From assembly GCA_027972325.1 (NCBI GenBank), contig JAPMOS010000003.1:1092775-1156774 (forward strand): a stretch of DNA of 64,000 nucleotides, read 5' to 3'. A program made the position numbers and the translations under genes. Below are positions 1 to 12,175 of the stretch, piece after piece. The stretch's first letter is position 1, and each line of letters starts with the position of its first letter. This stretch comes from Paratrimastix pyriformis (taxonomy: Eukaryota; Preaxostyla; Paratrimastigidae). The notes below the pieces were generated by a model. The model was not told where the DNA came from. It saw only the letters and a program-made list of their open reading frames with translations, and did not search any database.

Positions 1-2101
1 GGGCGCGCAGGACGGCGTCCAGGTCGGCCTCGGCCTGCCCCTCCACCACCAGCCGCCCCGCGGGCACGAAGGGGCCCCGCAGCCGGCCGTGCGTTGGCGC
101 CCCGGCCTCCTCGGCCCCGGCCAGCAGCACCCGCCAGTGGGCCGTGGGATGCTCGTAGCCCCTCGCCTGATGGCCCCAGGATGGAGGGCGTGGGGAGCGG
201 GGGAGCGGATCATTGTTGGGGTGAGTTCCTCGTGTTTTCCACCTTTTTGCGAGATCCTGCGACTCACTTGGGAAAGGAAGGCTGGGGGAGGGGAGGGAGG
301 GGGGATGCCGACCAGGTCTGGGCCAGCAGCGTCCACCACGCCGCCCCCGAGGAAGCCGGCCAGGCATGGCCCCAGCCCGAGGGGGCACTCGCAGTGCGCG
401 ATGACGTCCGCCCTGCGCCGCACCCGCCAGAGGTCGTCCATCCCCAGGTCGGAGCCTCTGCCACCGCCACCGCCGCCCGGGGGGAGGGCCCGCACCCCGC
501 GGAACCAGTCGCGGCAGGTGACCACAAGGGGCCTGTCGAGGGGCTGATCGCGCCAGATGGCGGCCCCGCCGCCACGGCCCCCGCCCTTGGGCGTCGCCGC
601 TTGGGGCACGGGGGCGGCCAGGGACAGGCGCAGCTCGACCGACAGCCCGCAGGGGCAGCCCGAGAAGGGCCGGCTGGCGGCCGGAGGGAGGGCGGGGCCG
701 TGGGGCTGCGGCTGGGACGGTTCGAGGTCCCCCAGGGCGACCACCCGGCCCCGGATGCGCTGGGCGGCCCTGGCGGCGACGCGCCTGCAGAGGCCGTCGA
801 AAGAGGCCGCCACGGGAGGAGCGAGTGTGCCGCCGCCGCCGCCCTGTGAGTGTGGCCCCTCGGAGGCGGCCAGGGCCTCGTCCAGCAGGCCCCCGAGGAG
901 GGCCGCCGCGTCCTGGGGCCCCAACCCCGCCCCTGCCGAGGGGTGCAGGAGGCCCTGGCCGCCCCACCCCCCGGCCGGCCCCAGGGGCCCCAGCAACTGG
1001 TCGAGGGGGACCCCAGCGCGCACCAAGGTCCACGGCCGGCCGGATGGCGCGCCCGGGGGAGCGGGAGCCAGGGTGGGAGGCAGCGGCAGCGTGTGGATGC
1101 CGGGCTGCGCCTGGGCGGGGCCGAGGGCCACCCAGGGCGGGGGGCGCACCGTGGCAAGGACGGCAAGGGCCGGGGGCGCCCCAGCGGGAAGACTGGGCCC
1201 GTGAAATGGAGCAGCCAGTCAGACGAGTGAGGCTTGACGATGAGCGGCGGGCGGTGGATGGCTGGGGTGGAGGGGAGACGCAGGGTGGGCAGACCAGTCC
1301 AGCCGGGGCCGCGTCTGGACCGAAACGACGAGCCGCAATGGGGGGCCCACCACGAGGGCTTCCACCGAGCCGACATCCCACCAGCGGCGGCGGTCCTCAC
1401 AAAGGGCAGCGAGAGGAGCCGAAGTGGGTGTGGGCGGCGCCAGAGGCGGCGTGCCCGGGGCGGCTGGAATTCGGGGGCCCCATTGGATGGGCTCGCGCAG
1501 GTGCCCAGCCGGAGCGGATGGCGGCCCGAGGGAGGCCACCAGATCGCGGCCCAGCTCGGCCGGCAGCCCGGCGCGGAGCAGGTAAGGAAGGAGGCCCTCG
1601 GCTGCAGACCCGGGGGGCTGCGTGGCAGTCGGAGGGGCAGGGGCGCAGCCGGCGGCCAGCAGGCGGAGCAGCTCGCCGCTGTGCTCCAGCAGCGCCTCGC
1701 GCTCATCGAGCTGCTCCGTGCGAAGGGAAAGACACGCCCCATGAAGCACGTGGAACGGGTGCCCCCAGCCCCAGCAACCAGCCCGGGCGCGGACCTGCTC
1801 GGACTGGGCCAGGGACCGGGACTGGGCTCGGGCCAGGAGCTGTGCAAGCCGGTCGACAGCCCCAGCGTCCAGCGGGGCCGCCCCGGCCGGGACGACTGGT
1901 ACCCCGGGGTCGGCCGCAGGGTCCCACAGGGAAAGGGAACGGTGCGCCCGGTGGCCCTCCTGGTCGGGGGCGGCCCTGGGCACCCAGCCGGCGATCTGGT
2001 CGCGGCCCCGCCCGAGGAAGTCGCCCGCCCAGAACTGGGTCGCCCCCTGGAGATAACCAGGCGGGGCTGCACCCAGTGAGGTGGTGGGGGGCAGTGGAGG
2101 T

Positions 2102-2132
<31 letters not shown>

Positions 2133-3290
2133 GGGGTCAGAATTCGGAGTGAGCCAAAAGCACGACAGTAGGGGGGAACGGTGCCCCACGCAAAGCAGGG
2201 CTGCATAGGGGGGTGGGGCGCGCGCGGACCGAGGGGGCGCCGGGTCAGGGCGGGCAGGTCGAAGCACTCGATGGACCCGGGATCCAATCCATCAGTAACC
2301 TCGCCCTCCGACCCGGGGAACAGGCAGAGCGCATCGTAGAGCGGGCCCCCCAAACGGACAGGCGCCATCTCGGGCGGTCCGCCCAACCGGAGCCCCTGGC
2401 GCAGGGCAAACCCCCGGGCGCGCAGTTGCCGGCAGCCGCTCCAGCCGGCGACGATGATGGGGCTGGCGGGGCTGAGGAGCACACCCAAGTCGGGCACCGT
2501 GCGCCCATCGAGGCGCCCCAGGAAGCGGTGGGCGCTGGCGAGGGAGTCCTGCGCCTGGACGGACGGGCCGGGGCAGTCGTCGACGACGGCCAGGGAGCCG
2601 TCCGCGAACATGAGGGCCCACCCGAGGGCCGCGCGCCCCAGGATGGGCGTGTGCCCGTTGGGGAACACCGAGAGCGATGGGAGCGGATCGCCGACGAGAG
2701 GACCCGGCAAAGCGGCCGCCGCCAGGGGGAGATCCGCCCATACATCGGGGTCCACTGGGCCGCTCACCCACACGGCCGCAGTGGCGGTTGCCGCGACGGC
2801 TCGGCTGCCCGTCGGGGGAAGGGCAGCAAGAAAGGAATGCACGAGGACCAGCGGGTCTCCCAGCGGGCTGGCGGACGCGGGGGCGCTCAGCTCGGTCGGC
2901 GCCATGCCGCCGCCCCCCGTGGCCACCACGACAAGACACAGGCAACGGGCACTGCGGGTGGACCTCAACAGAGCCAGAGAGGATCCATCTCGCGAGCGGG
3001 TCCCAATGGTGCTCCAACAGAGCTCGAGCTCTCCAGGGAAAGGAAGATTGGTGGCCCGCACCAGCGGGGAAGACGTGGTGGGGGCGCTCGGCCAGCAGGA
3101 AAGGGTCAGTGATCGCCCGCGAACGGAAACACAAATGGCACTGACTGCGGACTGGTCAAGTTCATCACTTAATAGAACTAAGTGATCATCGACAAGGACG
3201 GTGGCAGATGAAGCCCTGACGACAGAGAGGGAGGCTGTGTGACGGTCGTCGATTAGGAGTTGGGCTTGAGAAATGACATTCTTCGAAAAG
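1..3290 (-). CDS. Unidentified multi-exon gene, 3' end off the window
   Basis: Coding potential on the minus strand continues from about 3290 down to base 1, so the 3' end is missing. The clearest junction has a canonical GTGAGT donor at 267-262 and an acceptor AG at 168-167, giving a 101-nt intron. The last visible exon (166-1) reads in one open frame and contains HWRVLLAGAEEAG. Another intron must remove the in-frame stop at 1219-1221. The N-terminal part (about 2240-3290) is rich in short hydrophobic strands ending in D/G turns (for example LGWALMFADGSLAVVDD). This suggests a beta-propeller, followed by a more helical Leu/Ala-rich part around 1300-2050. I do not recognise the family; a propeller-solenoid scaffold (nucleoporin or coat-like) is only an inference. 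Exon ends and the start codon are uncertain. Confidence 0.5.
2099..2136. repeat. (TG)n followed by a G homopolymer
   Basis: A TG dinucleotide run passes directly into about 22 consecutive G. It lies between two coding blocks of the minus-strand gene, so it is probably intronic. There, on the gene's strand, it reads as a C-rich then CA-rich stretch. Confidence 0.8.
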
Positions 3291-3402
3291 AAAAAGCAAG
3301 GAAAATTGTCGCACAAGGAAAAAGGTGCGCAAACTGGCCAAACACGATCTAAGCAGTTGGTATGCATGACCCATTCGGAAATGAAGTGGACAGACCAGCT
3401 TT

Positions 3403-6400
3403 AATGCCAGATACTTCGACGAATCTTTGCCGAGATTTGCAGAACGCAAAGCAGCGCGAGCCATGGACCAGCAAAGACATCAACAAATTGGACTGGCCAG
3501 AAGGAGAGTTTGAAATGAAAAGATCGATACTCCCTCTGGTTCTTGACAACTTTGCAGCCAAAGCGATGTCCACACGCGAAGATATCAGGGGGTTCCGTGT
3601 ATTCATGTCCGGCTATGAGTTTTTAAGGGTCTGCTATTTTATATTTCCGCAGGGAATGCCCATCCCACTCTTAGTCGGACATCGAAAAAATCTTCTTCCG
3701 TTGCGGGAGAATCAACCAGATTATCTGTATTCGCGATTTCGCCTACGTGGTCTGTGCCAATTTAATAGGTTCGCTCATGCCTGCGCAGGATTTTGACAGG
3801 GAGTCCGATGCCAGAGAAGCCGTTCGGAGAAATCAAGGGCTTGTTTTCCGGTTCGTGCCTCGAAGCACTTCGAGCTCACCTATTTGTTTTCACTCCAGCG
3901 GGAAAAATATTCTTGTGACGGTCTTAAAAGGTCCGCATTTCGCGTTCTGTGAGCCCACCCTCCACATCCCCTCCATCCCAATCCCTTCCCCCCCCCCCCC
4001 CCACCCACCCTCCATCATCCGCCTCCCAGCACAGGCACCGTACGCACAGGCACCGTACGCACAGGCACCGTACGCACAGGCACCGTACGCACGCACAGAG
4101 ATGCACTCATCCGCATGAGCACACACACGGAGGTTTTGATCCGACCTGGCGCTCGCCCCTCCCACAAGGAAGAGCGTCGTTCTGCGCAGACGGGGGCCGG
4201 TCGTGCATGGAGGAGGTGGTGGTGGCGGGCACGTGGGGCCGATGGGCGGATCTCTGATGCGCGCCGGATGGAGGAGATGAGGCGAGAGGATGTTTGAGGC
4301 TGGGGAGGTGGTTGGGGGGACTGGCATGCACTCGGTTTCCGGTCTGAGCCGGAGATTGTGGTGGTCTTGCTCCCCGCTCACTTTCGAGCCGGCACGACGC
4401 ACGGCAATTTCTGCCTCGGATCGATGTGCTGAACTTCGGTTGGTTCCTCCGTCTGCACAGCACCGAGCAACCCCATATGGATGCTGTGCCAAACGTTGCG
4501 GAATCATCCCCCCACGCGACCGAATACTCGAGGAATGTGGGGTGATGGTACACGGAGCGTCTCTGGGGGGGAGGCTGGGGGGGGGGGGGGGAGGGGGAGG
4601 GACGTTGGCCACGCCGGGATCGCATCGGGATGATGCCGGCTCTTGAGCTGATTCTTGCTCCTTTTTGTCCTTGGGTGGTTTGGTCTGGTGATCTGGATCC
4701 ACCTGGTTGTGCCGGTGTCGACCCGTCCAACCCCAGATGCCGAAGTCTGCAATTACTGCAAGAAGCCAGGGCACCGCATCAAGAACTGCCCCGATCGGTC
4801 AGCTCGCACTTGGTTTTCGTTCTTTTACCACCATCGCGCCTCGATCGGCGTTTTCCCGGCAGTCCCAAGAACCGGCGGGCATCGGGCCCGGAGTACCCCG
4901 CCTTCCCTCCGCCCCCGCCTCCGCCCCCGCCCCGTCCTCGGCAATACTCGCCCCAGCGTCCCCAGCAAGCACAGTACTCGCCCCCGCCCCCGCCCCAGTC
5001 GACAGTTGTCAACCCGGTCGCGTTGGTGGAAGATCTCAATCGGTTGCTGCAGGCAATCAGACCCCCCGAGCCGGCTCCCATGCCGCCGCCCTACTATCCG
5101 GCGACCCCCGCTCCTCCCCCCGCGTACCGCGGGATGGCCCTCAGTCCGCCGGATGTCGTGCCCCGGTCCAGTCGCGATGAGGAGTGGCGTGGGCGCACTG
5201 GGCGCCCACTTCAGCAGGGGGATCGGGGCGAGCGACCCTTCTGGGGGGAGGAGCCACGCCGGGAATCAGACCCACGCCGGGACTCCGCCACCCGGCACGA
5301 GCGGACCCCTCGGAACGAGCGCAGTCAGGCGCGTGCTGCCGAGCGGGAGCGGCGTGATCGGTCTGCGGCCCACCCCCTTTGGCTGCCTTCTTCACTCCTA
5401 CTCAGCGAGCGCACCGGTCGTGACGAGGTGGCTCCCCGCCGCTCTCCCCCCGCCGTCCGCCGTGTGGCGGAGCGGGAGTGGCGCGAACAGAACCCCCCTC
5501 AACGGTCCCTGGCCCCGCCACTGGGATCTTCTCTGGGGCCCGCCCCATCCGAGATGCTGCCCCCCGCAGCCCCAGCCGACGGTGGCTTTCCTCGGTCTGG
5601 CGGGCGGGGCGTGGTGGGCACGGGTTCCGGGCATCGATCGTGGGGTCTCAGGGGAACCCCTGAACGATTCAATGCTCCCGATGATGGCGGAGGAGCGCTT
5701 CGCCCCCTCGTCCCATGTGCCCAGCAACGCCTGGTGAGGACCAGCGTCATCGTGCGCTGCCTTGTGAAGCAGTCGGAATCCTGACGACGCCCTGCTCGTG
5801 GTCACGGGCTTCCGCTATCCACGTTGACCACCCGATCGGGCTCACTGTAAGGAGTGATGATTGGTTGGATGATCGCCGCCTTGTCCTTTCCTGTCTCCTC
5901 ATCTTCTCCCACTTCACCCGACGCACCTCTGGATCCCCTGCATTGCGCGCTGCCCTCCAGACCGTCCGAGCTCGCGGCTCTGCTCCCGCAGCTGCAGGAG
6001 CTCATGGCCCTCATGAAGCCCGCCTCGCCTCCAGCCCAGTTCCAGCCGCCGCCTTCTGCCCCCCAGCAGCAGCTGCCCCCCGGACCCGATTATCGTTGGT
6101 TTGTGTTCTCGCCCTCCCTCCCTCCCTTCTGCTGCTTCTTCTGTCGTGCTGTTTTCCTTCTCTTCCTCTTTGCTGCTTTCATTCTTCTTCTTCTTCCCTG
6201 CCGCATCTTTCGACTCATCTGATGCCTCGTTTTCGCATAGGCCCGCGCCCCCTGCCCCCGCTGCCGCTCCCGCTGCTCCGGCACCGCCCTCTGCTCAGGC
6301 CATCTCGGACCTCCTGGCAGACTTGATGCGGACAAACCAGCCTCAGCTCCAGCCTCAGCCTCAGCTCCAGCCACCTCCTCAGGCCCCCATGCCGCCCCCG

Positions 6401-7216
6401 GCCCCTGCTCCCACCGCATCCGATCTGTCCTTCGCCGCATGGCTGGCCGCAACCCGGGGCCAAGCACCCGCCTCTCCGCCCGCTGCCCCGGCCCAAGCGG
6501 CGTCGCAGTTCGTGTCGCGGCAGCAGCAGTCAGCGCCTCTGGCCGCACCGCAACCAGCATCGTTTGCTCCTCAGCAGGCTCCCGAACCCTCCGACGGCGC
6601 CCCCTCCCCGTTGTCGCTTGCCCTCTCGACCCTCCTCATGTCCCGGACCGTCAGCCCCGAGCAAATCGCCCACCTTCTGGTCTCCGCCTCTGGTCGAGGT
6701 GCCAGCCAGGCTCCGGCAGGTCCGACGGGCGCGCTCCCGCCTGCCCCCGCGGCTCCGGAGGTCGCCAACGTGCGGACAGCCATGCCGCAGCAACAGCTGC
6801 AGCAGCAGCAGCAGCAACAACAGCAACACCTGCAGCAACAGCAGCAGCAGCCAGCCCGTGTGCCCGGAGGGCCGCTCCCCCCGGCTCCGCAGCCACCCCC
6901 CATGTTCTACGCGGCGCCCGCCCCTCAGGCCGCTCCGCCCGCCCCTCAGGCCGCCCCCCGGGCCTCTGCCCCTTCCAGTGCTCCTGCTCCAGCTGCTCCG
7001 GCCCCATCCGCGACTCAGCCGCCCACCCAAACGCCGGCCGCCTCGCAGGCCTCGGGGACCCTGCAGCAGCTGCTCGCCCTCCTCCAGCAACGCACCGCCG
7101 CCGTCGCCCCGCCGGCCGGGCAGCAGCAACCGCAGCAGCAGCCGCGTGACGTCCCGGCCTACGAGCCCCTCCCCCCGTACGCCCTGCCCGCATTCGCCAA
7201 CAATCCGAGACTGTAA
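3403..7216 (+). CDS. CCHC zinc-knuckle, proline/glutamine-rich protein
   Basis: The best-supported part starts with a CCHC knuckle (CNYCKKPGHRIKNC, about 4754-4795). It is followed by a 65-nt intron (donor at 4798, acceptor CAG ending 4862) that joins PDR to PKNRRASG in frame. Then come proline-rich, Arg/Glu-rich (about 5160-5490) and alanine/proline/glutamine-rich segments, a second clear intron at 6099-6240, and a last exon 6241-7216. That exon has a poly-Gln tract (about 6785-6855), several LxxLL-like helices and a stop at 7214-7216. The 3' half looks like a low-complexity RNA- or chromatin-binding protein; single CCHC knuckles of this kind occur in RNA-processing factors, but no KH, RING or DWNN domain was found. 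The proposed 5' exons (ATG at 3403, another open block near 3810-3913) are weakly supported, and 3914-4736 would be a long repeat-bearing intron. The exon join near 5732-5960 is unresolved. Confidence 0.5.
4036..4096. repeat. 15-bp tandem repeat, 4 copies
   Basis: Four tandem copies of the unit cacaggcaccgtacg lie in a stretch without convincing coding sequence. A CT-rich run (3957-4020) sits just upstream. Confidence 0.9.
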
Positions 7217-7329
7217 ACTCCTCCTCACCCCCCCCTCGCTCCAGCGTGGGGTAATGCAGCTCGGAGGCGAGAGACTGTTCTTTGGAGCGGATGAGAGGGC
7301 GCGCCAAGAAGAAAACGGAAGACGAAATT

Positions 7330-7889
7330 TCATTCCAGCTGCACTTGGGCATCACCCTCGGGGACGGCGGGGTCGGGGACGGCGGGGGCGGTCCCAACTC
7401 GGAACTGTGCCGGCTGCAAGGGCACCGCGGCGGGTTTCTTCAACCCCACCCCGGCCAGGCCCGCGGCCAGGTCGGAAACAGCGGCCTGGGACGCACCAAC
7501 GGATGCGTCCTGCTTCTTCAGAACCTTCAAAAGCTTGGTGAGCTCCTTCTTTTTCTTCCTTTGGTCGGGGTCGTGTTTGGACAGCTTCAGGCTGGGGAGG
7601 ATCATCACGGGGAATGAGCAGCGACGTTGACAGACCGTTGCTGTTTGGTTTCTTTTATCTTCACGCGCAGTTCCTGCCGAGCACGATGAGCAGAGCTCTT
7701 CTCGCCTTCTTCCTCCTTCTCAATCGAAAGATCATCATCATTGCTCGGCACGTCGTCGTCATCTTCATCCGGTATGGATTTGGGCCCCGAGGGAACACTG
7801 GCAACGTAGTTGCCAACCATCATCACCTTTTTCGCCTTTGCTGCCTTCTTGGCCTTTGCCTTCTTGGCCTTGTTCGGTTTTTTCACCAT
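7330..7889 (-). CDS. Small lysine-rich basic/acidic protein, function unknown
   Basis: The minus-strand ATG at 7889-7887 opens a lysine/alanine-rich N-terminus (MVKKPNKAKKAKAKKAAKAK). An acidic run (DEDDDD) and a helix ending VKIKETKQQRS follow. A 40-nt GT-AG intron (about 7635-7596) avoids a stop and continues into LKLSKHDPDQRKKKKELTK, then an Ala/Val-rich tail with a stop at 7330-7332. The composition resembles small nucleolar or ribosome-biogenesis proteins, but I see no diagnostic motif. It is tail-to-tail with the zinc-knuckle gene (7216) and lies just downstream of PMS2 on the same strand, only about 60 bases away. Confidence 0.45.
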
Positions 7890-7950
7890 CTCAATAACCA
7901 AAAGGGGGAGACTCGCAAAACACGGAGTGCGCCGGCGGGAACAGCCGCGG

Positions 7951-10900
7951 TCATGCCACGGGCTCACCCGAAAACACAGGGCTCTCGAGAAAGTGGGAAG
8001 GATGCGAAGGGAAGCGATTGAAAGGATGCGGAATGGTCCTGAGATCGGACATATGCCGCATTGTCGGCCTTCCATGGGGGCAGTTCCAGGGAACATCCAA
8101 TTCGGCCATATGATCGACAATCTAAGTTCTGGAATTCGAAAGGAGCTCGAATGTGAGCGAGGTCCAGACCGTTCTCATTTGGGAATGGTTGAGCGCAGCG
8201 CCGAACATGACCGAGCTCCGACAGGCACGCGTGGCAAACATGGCCCGCACCTGAACGAAAGCCACGATTGATGAGGGGAAAAGATTCGAAAAGGGGAGTA
8301 CCGACCCTGGACGGGCGGCACATCATCCCAGGAGCATCCGCGAGCAAGGCCAGCATTTCTTGGATATCTACGAAATGACGGTGTTGGGTGGGAGCGAGGA
8401 ACGGAGCGGAACGGGCCTGCCGGTCCAAGGGCGAACTCCTTTGAAAAAGGGCGCGCAGTGAGGGCCACCCGTTGGGCAGGTGGGGCCTCTGGGCGGATGC
8501 GGAACGAAAAGCCATTCTTCTGAAAGATGTCCCGGTTCTCCACCAGCAGATCCTCGTCTGCGGGGCTGAGGTCGAGGGGCAAGGGGCTGCGCCGCCGGAC
8601 GGAGAGAATAACCATAATGGCCAGCGGGCGGACAGACCAGAGCATGGGCTGCTTGGTGAGGACGGTGTTCTTCTGGAGGCGCTCGAAGTTGTACTTCTCG
8701 TCTGTGGCGTGCTGGTCGATGATGAAAAGATCGTGGCCCAGCCGGCAGATGATGAACCTGGTGCCAGAACATGTGATTGGATGATGATCGTGTGCTGCGG
8801 GGCAGACCCCAGGTTGAACTGGCCCAGCACCATCAGCTGGCGGAACATGGGCTTGCTGAAGACCTTCGCCAGCTCTCGTTCCGCGTTTTCCGTTGCGACG
8901 CGTTGGTCTACATGCCCCAGGGGTGGGAGCCGCAGAGGTGACGGTCCCATCGACGAGCTCCCTTTGCATTCCAGACCTCCTTTTGCCGCCACTTCAGCCG
9001 TTGCGGCGTGGAATTGGAATCCGTCGGAAGGCGAACCCGTCGAGTCCCCATGACCGGTGAGCGCTCGGGGGAGGTCGTCGGCAAGCAAATATCTGAAGGA
9101 CGACGAGCGCACTGTCTGGACGAAGGGGGGTGGAGGCGATCACAGACCGTGCCATCCGCTCGAAGCGGGCCAGCGCCTGGTTCGTCTCTAGCTCGACCGT
9201 CACATGGGAAGCCGGGCCTTCCACCGGGTGGTCAAGCCGCACTCGCTTCTGGCGCTGGGCGTCATCTTCCACGCCACCGGCACCGCCCTCTTCCATGGTG
9301 ATGCCGTCGTCTTCGGGGAGGGTCGTGCTGAGGTGATGTTGGCATGCACAACCACCGCCCGCATGTGCGACCGACTCCTCGTCTTCACCCTCGGTCACGT
9401 TCCCATCCTGGCTGCCGTCGCCGAGGGCACCAGCTTCTCCTGACTGGTCACCGTCGAAGGTGGGCAAATGGACCAGGCCCATCTTGAGGAGGTTCCTGGT
9501 GGCCGGGGCGGTGGGGGCATCCCGAAAGACCGCGGCCAGGTCGGGGTGTGCGGGGAGCGAGGAAGCGCGAGCCGTCAGGCCCTTGTTCTGGTTGGCGAGG
9601 GTCTTCGAGGCGACTCCCATGGGAAGCGCGCGGCCAGCTGCGAATGAGGCGAGGAGATCCAGCCCTCGGCGCGGCGGCGACTTGCAGCTGATGGCCGAAG
9701 CTGGCTGAGCCATCGCCGCCCGAGTGGTGGTGGGCGAGGCCGGGCCGGCGGTGGGGGGGCGCGGCCGTGGCGGCGACATCGGGGCCACTCGAGCTGAAGG
9801 AGCAGGGGGGATAGGTGGTGGTGGCGGCGGGGGCCGAGTGGCGACATTCGCTGGGCCGGGCGTTTCCCCGTCATCGTGTTGCTCATCCTCTTGGAGGGGA
9901 GGGACACATTCGAGTGCGGGGGGAGCCGTGACGGTTCTGCGAAGACTTCCCTCGGACAATCGGGACGGTGATGATGATGTCGGGACGGCGGAAGATGGAG
10001 AGGGGGAGGGCGATTCGCCCCGAGGCGGGGAGCTGACCCCACCCAGACGGGAAAGGGGGCGGCGAGAGGCGCGTGGCGAGCGGAAGGCATCTAGCGACAG
10101 GCGGGGAGAGGGCGTGCCAATGGGCGAGCCGGGGGGCATGGGCATGCTTTGCTGTGAGGCCGACGGATCGCCCGCCCGGCTCTCTTGCGGGTGCTCGGAG
10201 GGTTGCTGTAGAGATGAGGGCAGGGCAGGAGGAGCGGCCAAGATCCGTCCTCCTTCGGTCGTCCCGGATGACGATGGAGGATTGTCGTGGGGTGGTGGGG
10301 GCGCGCCGTCCTTGTCCTCAGTCTCTGCCTTTTCGTCACTCGGCTCGCCCTCATCGGGCAAGTCTTCGGTCAGCGGAGAGGGGGAGGGCGGAGGGAGCGG
10401 AGAGGGCGGGGGGAGCGGAGATGGCGAAGGGAGCGGAGAGGACGGAGGTGGCGGAGAGCGCGGAGAGCGTGGGGTGAGATACGACGTCAGCGTGGTCGGA
10501 GCTGCAGCCTCGTATGTGCATTGGGCTGTGGCCCATGATGCCCGGAGTTGCTCCTGTTCGGAAAAAAAGCGGTGTGAATGGGAAGGGCAAACCCCGAGGC
10601 TCGTGCGCCCGACCTTGAGCGCATTCACGAGGGTATCTTCGTCATGCAGAAAAACCTTTCGCTTATCCGGCGTCACGTTGATGTCGTACCGGTCTGGGTG
10701 CCACCGGAAACGGGAAGGGGACGGGGGGGGTGAAGGGACGCGGGGGTGAAGGGACGCGGGGGTGGTGTGAGTGGTGAATAAGTGCGTGAGGGGGACTGAC
10801 CGGTGGGCATCTCGACGGTGATCAAGAGGAAAGGCGCCTGTTTCGGGTTGAACTCGTGGAAGAGGTCGTTAATGGCGCTACCGGCCAACAATCGGCGTCA

Positions 10901-12057
10901 GCTCGGACGAGCCTCACTGAGAGGCAAGGCAGACCGAGCGATGCGCGGGAGCTCCACCGGGCGCTTGTTCAGAAAAAAAAACTGCCGATCGGCCGCCGAG
11001 CGGGCAGTGGTGCCGATGGCCTGCGACGTGAACCCCGAAAACCTGTTTCCGGGGAGCGCTGTGTAATTGGGGGAAAGAAAAGGGAACGCCGCAGACTTGA
11101 CGTCGTTCGCCTGAACCTCCAGGGGGACCAGGGCAGCGGCCTGCTTGGCCCCAAAGACGGCAGCAATATTCTCGCGGAGGGAGAGCCCCGGGGACGTCAG
11201 GGCCACAGAACGAGTCCTTCGGAAAGACATCAAAATCCTTTTGGCACAAGGGGGCATCGATCCAGACCCCTGGGCTGTCTGGTTGTGGAGCGAGAAACGA
11301 ACTCCCACGTTGATGAGGGCGTACCCCTGCATCAAGGACAGGAGGCGGGCGTAGTCTTTCTTGAGGTTTCGGAGAAACTCCTTTCGGCGCACCGGAAGCG
11401 GCTCGAAAAGACCTCGCAGAGTCACCGTCGTGCCCACCTAGATGATCGAGAGGCCGCGGCTGAGCCAGAGGGACCAATAAGGCGAGACCTCACGGGCGAT
11501 CGGGGTGACGCTTGCCAGGGCCCCCGACTGCTCGAACGTGAGAAGGGAGCCGCATGCACTTGGAGCGGTTCGGGTTGAGATGGACGTTTGGGCCAAGCAG
11601 CACAGGGAGGAGAGAGCCTAGCAACAGTTCCGAAGGAGAGTGAAGAGCATCGGACATCGACCGGACCTCCCCCCGAAATCCAAAAGTTCCCAGCGACTCC
11701 AAGTCGTGGAAAGACGAGATTTTTGAAGTGGCATGCTTGGTCCCTGTGCGGCCTCGAGATCAATAAGTGATGCCTGAGAGGCAGACCGAGGGTGGAAAAG
11801 TCAGAAGAGTCAATCCCACATCCATTGTCAATCACTTCAACCAGGTCAGCGCCATAATCGCGCAGTCGAACCTCAATTCTGGTTGAATGAGCGTCCACTG
11901 CATTTTCGACTAATTCCTTGACGGCCGAACTCAGGTCAACAATCACTTGACCACTGCAGATACGGTGCACCGAGACATCGTCGATTTTGCGGATGGGACG
12001 GCGGGCGGGATTCAGGGAATCGGACAGCTGATTTGAGCGTTCAAAAGCCCCCCCGGC
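7951..12057 (-). CDS. PMS2: DNA mismatch repair protein PMS2 (MutL homologue)
   Basis: MutL-family ATPase and endonuclease subunit of MutL-alpha, which nicks DNA after mismatch recognition. Visible in order on the minus strand: the ATPase motifs [12 protein letters not shown] and DNGCGI (about 11,940-11,815), TKHATSKI and FGFRGE (11,735-11,660), the transducer start [19 protein letters not shown] (about 11,430), and DINVTPDKR (about 10,680). A long acidic/proline linker (about 10,600-9,000) follows. The C-terminal domain has QFNLG, the metal-binding endonuclease motif [12 protein letters not shown] (about 8,720), [14 protein letters not shown] and [10 protein letters not shown] (about 8,080), with the stop at 7953-7951. 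This motif set fits PMS2 rather than MLH1, which lacks the DQHA motif. Introns are 40-100 nt. One near 8,430-8,370 fits only as GC-AG. The first codon is unresolved: the frame is open up to about 12,057 without an ATG, so a short 5' exon is probably missing. Confidence 0.92.
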
Positions 12058-12175
12058 AGGTGAGTGGAGCCCACGACGGGATGGAGCCTAATTCATCCGG
12101 CGGGGTCTCTTCGCGGACCAAGGAGGCCCGCCTCCGAGGCGGCTACTCGGCTGTTGAGACACTCAGGCCCATAAA
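12058..12175. promoter_or_regulatory. Short divergent intergenic region (probable shared promoter)
   Basis: Only about 120 bases separate the 5' end of PMS2 (minus) from the first ATG of the next plus-strand gene. No TATA box is obvious. The assignment rests on gene orientation only; a missing PMS2 first exon may also lie here. Confidence 0.3.

Noticed and set aside
4737-4800. CCHC knuckle as a retroviral or LTR-element gag
   Set aside because: No protease, RT or LTR lies nearby. The knuckle exon splices into a long proline/glutamine-rich host-like coding region.
8994-10676. A 560-codon minus-strand frame as a separate gene
   Set aside because: It begins with the PMS2 motif VTPDKR and continues as that protein's acidic/proline linker, so it is one exon of PMS2.
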